Positions 57,369 to 64,000 of a DNA stretch of 64,000 bases are shown here, in pieces (the stretch's first letter is position 1; every line of letters starts with the position of its first letter). The notes beneath the pieces were generated by a model, which did no database searches, had not been told where the DNA came from, and saw only the letters and a program-made list of their open reading frames with translations. The position numbers and the translations under genes are program-made. The stretch comes from Rhizorhabdus histidinilytica (GTDB lineage Bacteria > Pseudomonadota > Alphaproteobacteria > Sphingomonadales > Sphingomonadaceae): positions 62,001 to 126,000 of the forward strand of contig NZ_FUYM01000007.1 of NCBI RefSeq assembly GCF_900167915.1. Reading direction: 5' to 3'.

Positions 57369-58733
57369 ATGGCCGACAGGACCGCCCCTCCCGCCTCCCT
57401 TGTTTGTTTCGACCGGCGCTTCCTGCTGCCGTTGCTGGTGGCGGCGACGCTGAACCCGATGAACTCGGCGATGCTGGCGACCGCACTGGTGCCGATCGGC
57501 CGGGCCTTTCCCCAACAGGAAGCGATCGCCGCCTGGCTGATCGCCACGCTCTACCTGACGGCGGCGGTCGCCCAACCCGTCCTCGGCGGGATCGCGGACA
57601 AGCTGGGTGCGCGTCGCACCCTGCTCGGCGGCATGGGGTTCCTCGCGGCCGGCGCGGTGCTCGGGGCGATCGCCTTCGATCCCTGGACGCTGATCGCATC
57701 GCGCGCGTTGATCGGCTTCGGCACCGCGGTTGGCTTTCCCTGCGCGGTGGTGATGATCCGCCAACGTTCCGAGCATCTCGGCATAGAGCCGCCCGCGCGG
57801 CTGCTCGGCCTGTTGTCGATGGCAAGTTCGGCGTCGATGGCGGTGGGACCGCCGCTCGGCGGGGTGCTGACCGGCCTGCTCGGCTGGCGCTGGGTCTTCC
57901 TGATCAACCTGCCGCTGGCGATCGTCACCGCGGCGCTGGCGATCTGGCTGTCGCCGGCCGACGATCGCCTGCGGCGGGAGAGCCGGGCCCGTTTCGACCT
58001 GCCCGGCATCGCGCTCTTCACCCTGGCGATGACCGCGCTGATGCTGTTCCTGATGAACCTGGCCAAGGGCGTCCATGTCGGCGGACTGGTGGCCGCCACG
58101 CTGCTGGCAGCGTCGCTGGTGATCGTCGAGGGGCGGATGCGCGAGCCCTTCATCGATTTTCGGCTGATCATCGCCAACCGCGCGCTGGCAGGCACCTACG
58201 CGCATCACGTCCTGCTCAACTTCCTGCTCTACTGCCTCTTCTATTCGATTCCGCAATGGGCACAGGCGTGGCTGCATGTGCCGATCGAACAGTCGGGGCT
58301 GGTGCTGCTGCCCGTCGCCGTCTCGTCGAGCCTCGCCTCGCTCGCCCCCACCCGTGGCGCATGGGGACGCGCGATGGAGATCGCAGGATTGCTATCGCTG
58401 ATCGTGACGAGCGGCGGACTGTTCCTGCTCGACGGATCGACGACGCTCGCCGGGTTGATAGCGCTGACCCTGCTGTTCGGGATCGGCAACGGCGCGCTCA
58501 ACATGGTCAACCAGCAACGCATGCTCGACCACGCGCCGCCGGACCGCAGCGGCACGGCGGCCGGCCTGCTCCGTACGGCGCAATATTGCGGCGCGATCCT
58601 GAGCGCGCCCTTCACCGCCTATCTGCTGGGTGGGCATTTCGGGCCGGAACCGATGAAGGCGCTGGGGCTGGCCCTGTTGCCGATCGCGGCGCTCATGCTG
58701 CTGCTGACGCTGCGGCGGTTGCGCTCCGCCTAG
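57369..58733 (+). CDS. MFS transporter (DHA2-like)
   Basis: A 454-residue carrier starting at ATG 57369; the longer frame to 57261 overlaps the receptor and lacks a site, and a GTG at 57366 is also possible. The N-terminal half shows LNPMNSAMLATALVPIGRAF (TM1) and the motif ADKLGARRTLL in loop 2-3. GPPLGGVLTGLLGWRWVFLINLPLA is the TM5 motif-C region characteristic of drug:H+ antiporters (quoted stretches are consecutive parts). Length suggests fourteen segments or an extended loop. Export of toxic intermediates or uptake of the receptor's ligand are both possible. Confidence 0.88.
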   Translation: MADRTAPPASLVCFDRRFLLPLLVAATLNPMNSAMLATALVPIGRAFPQQEAIAAWLIATLYLTAAVAQPVLGGIADKLGARRTLLGGMGFLAAGAVLGAIAFDPWTLIASRALIGFGTAVGFPCAVVMIRQRSEHLGIEPPARLLGLLSMASSASMAVGPPLGGVLTGLLGWRWVFLINLPLAIVTAALAIWLSPADDRLRRESRARFDLPGIALFTLAMTALMLFLMNLAKGVHVGGLVAATLLAASLVIVEGRMREPFIDFRLIIANRALAGTYAHHVLLNFLLYCLFYSIPQWAQAWLHVPIEQSGLVLLPVAVSSSLASLAPTRGAWGRAMEIAGLLSLIVTSGGLFLLDGSTTLAGLIALTLLFGIGNGALNMVNQQRMLDHAPPDRSGTAAGLLRTAQYCGAILSAPFTAYLLGGHFGPEPMKALGLALLPIAALMLLLTLRRLRSA

Positions 58734-59539
58734 CGGTTTGCGGCCAGGATCTTCCTGACCGCGCGGGCAGCCATCACGCGGACCAGATGGCCGCGATAGT
58801 CGGCGTCGGCGTGGATGTCGCTGTTGAGGTCGCTGGTGTCGAGTTCGGCGCCGTCGAGCGCTTCCGGCGCGAAGTCGGCGGTCAGCGCCGCCTCGGCCTC
58901 GTGCCAGCGGAACACCCCCTGCGATCCGGCGCCGGTCACCGCGATCCGCAGGCCGTCCATCGCCCGCGCGACGAACACACCGGCCAGCGCGAAGCGCGAC
59001 GCGGGGTGGCGGAACTTCATATAGGCCGCGGCGGCGGGGACGGGGTAGCGGACCCCGGTCACCAATTCGCCTTCCGCCAGCGCGGTTTCGAACACGCCCA
59101 AAAAGAAATCGTCGGCGGCGATCTCCCCGGCGGTCGTCAGGATCGTCGCACCCAGCCCCAGACAGGCGGCGGGATAGTCGGCTGCCGGATCGTTGTTGGC
59201 GATCGATCCGCCCATCGTGCCCTGCGCGCGGACCAGCGGATCGCCGATCCCGCCGGCCAGTTCGGCGAGGACGGGCAGGGCGGTGGCGAGCTCCTTCGAC
59301 GAGGCGACGTCGACGTGCCGGGTCATCGCCCCGATCGTGACGGCACCCGAGCCGATATCGATTCCGCGCAGCTCCTCGCAGTCGCGCAGGTCGATGACGT
59401 TGCCGGTCATGACAAAACGCAGCTTCATCATCGGCAGCAGCGACTGTCCGCCGGCGAGTAAGCGGCCGTCGCCCAGTTCGGCGAGAAGCGCCTTGGCTTC
59501 CTCGGCGCTGGCGCAGCGATGATAGTCGAACGGATACAT
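58730..59539 (-). CDS. Molybdenum hydroxylase, FAD-binding medium subunit (CoxM-like)
   Basis: A 269-residue subunit that passes electrons from the iron-sulphur subunit to the acceptor through FAD. Marks are [15 protein letters not shown] near residue 27 (FAD diphosphate loop), GAMTRHVDV, and [28 protein letters not shown], the second FAD motif (shown in part). The start at ATG 59539 has GGAGATCACCG. It is the third gene of a minus-strand L-S-M operon, 16 bp after the S gene, and overlaps the convergent MFS stop by 4 bp. Family members hydroxylate N-heterocycles, aldehydes, purines or CO. Confidence 0.9.
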   Translation of the reverse strand: MYPFDYHRCASAEEAKALLAELGDGRLLAGGQSLLPMMKLRFVMTGNVIDLRDCEELRGIDIGSGAVTIGAMTRHVDVASSKELATALPVLAELAGGIGDPLVRAQGTMGGSIANNDPAADYPAACLGLGATILTTAGEIAADDFFLGVFETALAEGELVTGVRYPVPAAAAYMKFRHPASRFALAGVFVARAMDGLRIAVTGAGSQGVFRWHEAEAALTADFAPEALDGAELDTSDLNSDIHADADYRGHLVRVMAARAVRKILAANR

Positions 59540-59555
59540 CGGTGATCTCCGAGGA

Positions 59556-60038
59556 TCAGGCGTCCGGCCGGTCGGCCATCGCCAGCGCACCCGCACGGAT
59601 CGCCTCGACGATGTTCTGGTAACCGGTGCAGCGGCAGATATTGCCCTCCAGCTCGTCGCGGATCGTGTCGCGATCGAGGTCGGTGCCGAGCCGTCGCACC
59701 ATGCCGACGGCGCTCATGATCATTCCCGGCGTGCAATAGCCGCATTGCAGCCCATGATGCTCGCGGAAGGCCGCCTGCATCGGGTGCAGCGCTTCGCCGT
59801 CCGACAGGCCCTCGATCGTCACGACCTCGGCGTCCTCGCAGGACAGGGCGAGGGTGGTGCAGCTCTTCACCGCGCGGCCGTTCACATGGACGACGCAGGC
59901 GCCGCACTGGGTGGTGTCGCAGCCGACATGGGTGCCGGTCAGGCGCAGCGTCTCGCGCAGGAACAGTACCAGCAGCGTGTTGGCCTCGACCTCCCGCGCA
60001 ACGGGGCGGCCGTTCACGGTCATGTTCACCAGCGGCAT
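59556..60038 (-). CDS. Molybdenum hydroxylase, [2Fe-2S] small subunit (CoxS-like)
   Basis: A 160-residue electron-transfer subunit with two [2Fe-2S] clusters. The plant-type ferredoxin cysteines are Cys40, Cys45, Cys48 and Cys60 ([13 protein letters not shown], then KSCTTL). The helical domain cluster uses Cys99, Cys102, Cys135 and Cys137 (QCGYCTPGM and ICRCTGY). All eight ligands are present. The start at ATG 60038 has a GGAAGACCGACG site; the frame upstream overlaps the L gene and is excluded. It is between the L and M genes with gaps of 34 and 16 bp. Confidence 0.93.
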   Translation of the reverse strand: MPLVNMTVNGRPVAREVEANTLLVLFLRETLRLTGTHVGCDTTQCGACVVHVNGRAVKSCTTLALSCEDAEVVTIEGLSDGEALHPMQAAFREHHGLQCGYCTPGMIMSAVGMVRRLGTDLDRDTIRDELEGNICRCTGYQNIVEAIRAGALAMADRPDA

Positions 60039-60072
60039 CGTCGGTCTTCCGTCCTGTTGGCGATGGCGGCCG

Positions 60073-62418
60073 TCATTCGGCGGCCATCGCATGGGGCATC
60101 CCGCCGGCGTCGCGGATCGCGCGCCACAGGCGCTGCGGCGTCGCCGGCATGTCGAAATTGGTGATGCCGAGCGGGCCAAGCGCGTCGGCGATCGCGTTCA
60201 TCGCAGCGGGCAGAGCGCCGACCGTGCCGCCCTCGCCGCAGCCCTTGATGCCCAGCGGATTGTTGCGCGACGGCGTGTCGCTGCTGACGATGCCGATCGC
60301 GGGCATGTCGAGCGCGCGGGGCATCTGGTAATCCATGAAGCTGCCCGTCGCGAGCTGCCCTTCCTCGTCATAATGGATATATTCGCCGAGCGCCTGGCCC
60401 AGGCCCTGGACCACGCCGCCATGGACCTGTCCCTTGACGATCATCGGGTTGATCGCCTTGCCGACATCCTCCGACACCCAATAGCCGACAAAGTCGAGAT
60501 GGCCGGTTTCGGGGTCGATCTCGACCTCGCAGACATGGCAGCCATTGGGGAAGGTCGGGCCCGCCAGCCGGGTCATCTGGCGGTGCGACAGCCCGCCCTC
60601 GAAGCCGGGGGGCAGGTGCATCGGCTGGTGCGCGAAGCGGGCGACCTCGGCCAGCGTCGCGCTGCGGTTGCTGTCGCGCGCGGCGAAGACGGCGCCCTCG
60701 CGATAGTCGATCTGGTCGGGCTCGACCTCCAGCATGATCGCCGCGACCTGCTTGCCCTTGGCGATCACCTTGCTCGCCAGCGTCTCGAGCAGGAAGCCCG
60801 CGACCACGGCCGATCGCGATCCGCCGGTGCCGAAGCCATAAGGAATCTGATCGGTGTCGCAGTCGCGCACGCTGACCTTGTCGGGGGGCACGTGCATGAA
60901 TTCCGCGATCAGCTGGCGGTACATCGTCTCGTGGCCCTGGCCATGGTTCTGCATGCCGGTGGTGACGGCGATCGCGCCGCTGGTGTCGACCTCGATCGCG
61001 CCCATCTCGTCGAGCTGGCCCGCGGCGATCTCGATCACATGCGCCATGCCGATGCCGCGCAGCCTGCCGCGCGCCCATGCCCCGGCGCGGCGCCGTTCGA
61101 AGCCGTTCCAGTCCGATATCTCCTGGACCTTGGCCTGGCTCGCCGGGAAATCGCCGCTGTCATAGGTGAAGACGAAGCCCGTATCATAAGGCATCCGGTC
61201 GGCGGGGATGAGGTTGCGGCGGCGCAGCTCGGCCGGGTCCATGCCCAGGTCGCGCGCCGCGACGTCGATTACCCGTTCGATCATCATCGACGCCTCGGGC
61301 CGGCCGGCGCCGCGATAGGGACCGATCGGCACGGTGTGGGTGAACAGGCCGCGTATCTCGCCATGGATGGCGGGCAGGACATAGACGCCGCTGAGGCCGC
61401 CGATATTGCCCAGTGCGCAATGGACGCCGGCAAGGCTCAGATAGGCGCCGAAATTGGCCTTCACCCGGACCCGCAGGCCGAGGAAGCGAGCCTCCTCGTC
61501 GAGCGCCAGCTCGGCATGGACGATCTGGTCGCGGGCGTGGCAGTCGGCCAGGAACCCCTCGGATCGTTCGGAGGTCCAGCGGACCGGCCGGCCGACCCGG
61601 CGGGCCGCCCACATCACCAGCGCCAGCTCGGGATGCGGCACGCCCTTGAGGCCGAAGCCGCCGCCGACGTCGAGCGCGACGGCCCGGATCCGGTGGGACG
61701 GCAGGCCGAGCACGCCGGCGAGCTGCTCACGGCTCATATGCGGGTTCTGGATGCTGGCGTGGAGCGTGAAGCGCTGGTCCGCCTCGCTCCATTCGGCGAC
61801 CGCGGTGCGCGGTTCCATCGTCGATACCGCGACCCGGCTGATGCGGAAGTCGACCTGCGCCACATGCGCGGCCCTGGCAAAGGCGTCGTCGGTGGCGCTC
61901 TTGTCGCCGACCTCGGTCAGGACGCAGAGATTGCCGGGGCATTGCTCCCATACCAGCGGGGCACCCGGAGCATCGGCCAATGCGAGGTCGGCGACGCAGG
62001 GCTGCGCCTCATAGTCGACCTCGATGAGCTCGGCGGCGTCCTTCGCGGCGTTCAGCGTCTCGGCGACGATGACGGCGACGGGTTCGCCGACATAGCGGGT
62101 GACGTCGCGCGCGATCACCGCGAAGGGCGGTTCGAAATTGGGCTGGCCGTCGGGACCGGTGCGACGGACCATCGAGGTGAACCCGCCCAGGCCGTCGGCC
62201 GTTGCGTCGGCGCCGGTCAGGATCGCCAAGACGCCCGGAACCTCCAGCGCGGCATCGATCGCGATGCCGCCGATCCGCGCGAAGGCGTGCTGCGATCGCA
62301 GGACGTACATCCGCGCCGATCCGGCAGGGGCGATGTCGTCGGTATAGCGGCCGGTGCCGCGCACCAGGCGCAGATCCTCGGTCCTCGGCAGCGACTGGCC
62401 TATTCCGAACTCGCGCAT
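60073..62418 (-). CDS. Molybdenum hydroxylase, large catalytic subunit (CoxL/XdhB-like)
   Basis: A 781-residue molybdopterin-cytosine-dinucleotide enzyme subunit. The N-terminal segment [17 protein letters not shown] is standard. GGGFGLKG binds the cofactor, [11 protein letters not shown] replaces the active-site loop AYRCSFR of true CO dehydrogenase, and the C-terminal [15 protein letters not shown] contains the conserved catalytic Glu (GEGG). It is thus of the form II type, whose substrates are mostly unknown carbon or N-heterocyclic compounds rather than CO. A GAAGAGGACAT site precedes ATG 62418. No maturation (CoxD/E/F, MobA) genes are in the window. Confidence 0.92.
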   Translation of the reverse strand: MREFGIGQSLPRTEDLRLVRGTGRYTDDIAPAGSARMYVLRSQHAFARIGGIAIDAALEVPGVLAILTGADATADGLGGFTSMVRRTGPDGQPNFEPPFAVIARDVTRYVGEPVAVIVAETLNAAKDAAELIEVDYEAQPCVADLALADAPGAPLVWEQCPGNLCVLTEVGDKSATDDAFARAAHVAQVDFRISRVAVSTMEPRTAVAEWSEADQRFTLHASIQNPHMSREQLAGVLGLPSHRIRAVALDVGGGFGLKGVPHPELALVMWAARRVGRPVRWTSERSEGFLADCHARDQIVHAELALDEEARFLGLRVRVKANFGAYLSLAGVHCALGNIGGLSGVYVLPAIHGEIRGLFTHTVPIGPYRGAGRPEASMMIERVIDVAARDLGMDPAELRRRNLIPADRMPYDTGFVFTYDSGDFPASQAKVQEISDWNGFERRRAGAWARGRLRGIGMAHVIEIAAGQLDEMGAIEVDTSGAIAVTTGMQNHGQGHETMYRQLIAEFMHVPPDKVSVRDCDTDQIPYGFGTGGSRSAVVAGFLLETLASKVIAKGKQVAAIMLEVEPDQIDYREGAVFAARDSNRSATLAEVARFAHQPMHLPPGFEGGLSHRQMTRLAGPTFPNGCHVCEVEIDPETGHLDFVGYWVSEDVGKAINPMIVKGQVHGGVVQGLGQALGEYIHYDEEGQLATGSFMDYQMPRALDMPAIGIVSSDTPSRNNPLGIKGCGEGGTVGALPAAMNAIADALGPLGITNFDMPATPQRLWRAIRDAGGMPHAMAAE

Positions 62419-62705
62419 ATGTCCTCTTCCCTGTCCGGGGCGCTGCCCGGGCCGTCGATGCCGGCCGGGTCACTATAGGGGTGCGATTCCCATCTGCCCA
62501 ATTTTGTCGCGGTGCGACCGGATGGATTCGCCCGCCTTTAGGAAACTGCTGCCCGAGTGGATTCCCATTCCGCTCAATTCGGGCCTTTCCGGCGAAAAGG
62601 CGGCGATTTCGGTATGGCCGATCGCTTGTGGCGGGCCGGGTGCCGCGATAGCCAGCGAAGGAGACGGGGCGACGAGCCGTCCCGAGCCGATGGAGCGGAT
62701 TTCTT
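62419..62705. other. Divergent control region with imperfect direct repeat
   Basis: A 287-bp gap between the molybdenum hydroxylase operon and the CoxG-like gene. GATTCCCAT followed closely by CAATT occurs twice (62485-62503 and 62560-62579) in the same direction. No gene is supported here; an open frame extending the CoxG gene upstream is in a different frame. Confidence 0.35.
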
Positions 62706-63173
62706 ATGGCGTTCAAGATGGATGGCGAGAGCGTGCTGCCGGCCGGCCGCGAGACGGTCTGGGCCAATCTCAACGATCCGGAGACACTCAAGGCCTGCAT
62801 TCCCGGTTGCCAGGAGCTGGAGCAGAAGGAGAATGGCGGCTTTTCGGCGGTGGTGAAGGTGAAGATCGGCCCGGTCTCCGCGACCTTCAAGGGATCGGTC
62901 GACCTCACCGACCTCGATCCGCCCAGCGGCTATCGCATCGTCGGCCAGGGCGAAGGCGGCGCGGCCGGCTTTGCGCGGGGCGGCGCGACGGTCGGCCTGA
63001 TCGAGCAGGAGGACGGCACGCTGCTGCGCTACGACGTTGACGCGGTGATCGGCGGGCGGCTGGCGCAGCTCGGCGGACGGCTGGTCAACGGCGTCGCCAA
63101 GAAGCTGGCCGACGAGTTCTTCGCCAAGTTCGCGCAGCTCATCGAGGAACGGCACGGGACGGCCAGCGTCTGA
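62706..63173 (+). CDS. CoxG-like SRPBCC protein
   Basis: A 155-residue protein of the CoxG (CO dehydrogenase subunit G) branch of the START/SRPBCC fold. It starts MAFKMDGESVLPAGRETVW, followed by LNDPETLKACIPGCQELE, the family's diagnostic region, and ends in an amphipathic helix (LADEFFAKFAQLIEERHG). The CoxG family binds hydrophobic ligands; one studied member delivers a quinone or anchors the molybdenum enzyme to the membrane. It is divergent from the CoxLSM-like operon, which supports a functional link. A GGAG lies 11 bp before the ATG. Confidence 0.88.
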   Translation: MAFKMDGESVLPAGRETVWANLNDPETLKACIPGCQELEQKENGGFSAVVKVKIGPVSATFKGSVDLTDLDPPSGYRIVGQGEGGAAGFARGGATVGLIEQEDGTLLRYDVDAVIGGRLAQLGGRLVNGVAKKLADEFFAKFAQLIEERHGTASV

Positions 63174-63197
63174 CCTGCCTGCTCCGTGGATAGGAAA

Positions 63198-63221
63198 AGG
63201 GCCGTCCCGAGAGGCGGCCCT
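63198..63221. terminator. Bidirectional terminator
   Basis: AGGGCCG (63198-63204) and CGGCCCT (63215-63221) pair across a 10-nt loop, extendable by two pairs. An A-run precedes (GAAAA) and a T-rich tract follows (TGTTCGTTT), so it works for both convergent genes. Confidence 0.65.
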
Positions 63222-63228
63222 GTTCGTT

Positions 63229-64000
63229 TCAGTCGATCGAGAAGCGTGGGATGACCGCGTCGCGCATGGCGTGCAGGAAATCGAGCTTGTCGGGCATCAG
63301 CGCGGTGAAGGCGATGTTGCGGATGCCCATCGTCTCCAGCGACCGGATACGCTCCACGAAATCGTCGGGCGTGCCGAGGATGCCGAAGCGGTCGGCCAGA
63401 TAGTCGCGCAGGCCCAGCTCGTCGAGCATCGCCGCATTGCGCTGCGGCGTCGCGGCGCCGGGCGTCTCATGGTGGCCCATGAAGTCGTAGCGGCGCTTCA
63501 GTTCCTGTAGCTTCGGCCAGATGGCGTCGGGGATGAACTTGCCCTCCTGCTGGAACCGGGCGAGGCGGTTGCCGATCCCCAGCAGTCCCGACGGAATGGT
63601 GTCGATCGCGGCGTCGCGCGAGCTGCCCATGCAGGCGCGGGCGTGCCACCAGATATCGATGTCGTCGATCGACCGGCCGGCCTCGCGCGCGGCCTCGTCG
63701 ATCTGGCGAAGCGTGTCCTCGATCACCTCGGGCAGGAAGCCCGTCTCCAGGAAGACGCCGTCGGCGATGCGGCCGGCGAGGCGCAAGCCCTTGGGACCGC
63801 CGGGCGCCATGTAGATCGGGATATGGTCATGATACCAGCCGAACTGGACCTTGTTGCCGCGATAGGTCGCTTCGCCCTTTTCCAGCAGTGCGCGCACGGT
63901 GAGGATATATTCCTCCAGATCGGCCTGCTTCGCGGGCTTCTCACCCAGATTGTAGACGCCGCTGTCGCCGGTCGACAGGCCCAGATAGGCGCGGCCTCCG
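63229..64000 (-). CDS. LLM class flavin-dependent oxidoreductase (partial)
   Basis: The C-terminal 256 codons of a luciferase-like TIM-barrel enzyme; the N-terminus is beyond the window. The visible part begins GGRAYLGLSTGDSGVYNLG and continues with YHDHIPIYMAPGGPKGLRLAGRIADGVFLETG, which contains the substrate/cofactor strand common to F420- and FMN-dependent members (shown in part). FGILGTPDDFVERIRSLETMGIRNIAF is the C-terminal barrel segment with the G-T-P-D-D-F motif. The frame is open to the edge, so the GTG near 63897 is not the start. It probably uses reduced flavin or F420 in a monooxygenase or reductase step. It is convergent with the CoxG-like gene. Confidence 0.88.
   Translation of the reverse strand, partial: GGRAYLGLSTGDSGVYNLGEKPAKQADLEEYILTVRALLEKGEATYRGNKVQFGWYHDHIPIYMAPGGPKGLRLAGRIADGVFLETGFLPEVIEDTLRQIDEAAREAGRSIDDIDIWWHARACMGSSRDAAIDTIPSGLLGIGNRLARFQQEGKFIPDAIWPKLQELKRRYDFMGHHETPGAATPQRNAAMLDELGLRDYLADRFGILGTPDDFVERIRSLETMGIRNIAFTALMPDKLDFLHAMRDAVIPRFSID

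Noticed and set aside
60073-62418. True aerobic CO dehydrogenase
   Set aside because: The active-site loop is PYRGAGR, not the form I AYRCSFR, and maturation genes are absent.
1-64000. Mobile element, prophage, CRISPR array or tRNA-linked island
   Set aside because: No transposase, integrase, phage gene, repeat-spacer array or tRNA was found. Apart from the remnant near 1.9 kb there is no direct sign of recent insertion.

Overview
The window is 64 kb of GC-rich DNA (low-GC stretches occur only between genes). It encodes about 58 proteins and no rRNA, tRNA, CRISPR array, transposase or phage gene that I can see. Four TonB-dependent receptors, many MFS carriers, glutathione transferases, short-chain dehydrogenases (SDRs) and small catabolic operons point to an alphaproteobacterium of the Sphingomonadaceae (Sphingomonas/Sphingobium/Novosphingobium/Rhizorhabdus type). 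This is inferred from gene content; no marker gene is present.

Left part (about 1-28 kb): a catabolic region. It holds an aldehyde dehydrogenase tail, an MFS carrier and an NTF2-like protein, a TonB receptor with two glutathione-dependent enzymes, an HxlR/nitroreductase divergon, a GMC oxidoreductase and a CocE-type hydrolase. A five-gene minus-strand operon follows (NicX-like Fe(II) ring-cleavage dioxygenase, RidA, alpha/beta hydrolase, GlcG-like protein, 2-hydroxyacid oxidase) with a TetR gene and an Lrp/AsnC gene beside it. Then come a dienelactone-hydrolase-like protein, two tandem CmcJ/NvfI-type oxygenases, and a TonB receptor operon with FAH hydrolase, second RidA, VOC protein and RraA-type aldolase. 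The part ends with a GST and an MFS/2-hydroxyacid oxidase pair. A palindromic element (GAWT-N3-AWTC core, usually joined to GTCAATA) recurs at five promoters here. It suggests one regulon covering receptor, ring-cleavage operon, GMC oxidoreductase, exporter or importer, and probably its own regulator.

Middle part (28-45 kb): acyl-CoA synthetase, acyl-CoA dehydrogenase and MaoC-like hydratase form an operon. Around it lie an SDR, a cytochrome P450, an aldehyde dehydrogenase, a TonB receptor with a metallo-beta-lactamase-fold lactonase, a further SDR, an MFS_3 carrier, an SDR-MFS pair and a DUF2889 protein. The synthetase promoter carries a perfect AAACTGA-N7-TCAGTTT operator; a related site lies at the MFS_3/SDR divergon near 41.8 kb.

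Right part (45-64 kb): MmgE/PrpD protein with two SDRs, an MFS carrier, a CoA-transferase, a TetR regulator divergent from three tandem SDRs and an NTF2-like protein, a TonB receptor and an MFS carrier, a molybdenum hydroxylase (CoxL/S/M-like) operon, a CoxG-like protein and a truncated luciferase-like oxidoreductase. P450, eight SDRs, CoA activation, beta-oxidation-type steps and molybdenum hydroxylation together suggest degradation of one or more polycyclic or multiply hydroxylated compounds. The substrate cannot be read from sequence.
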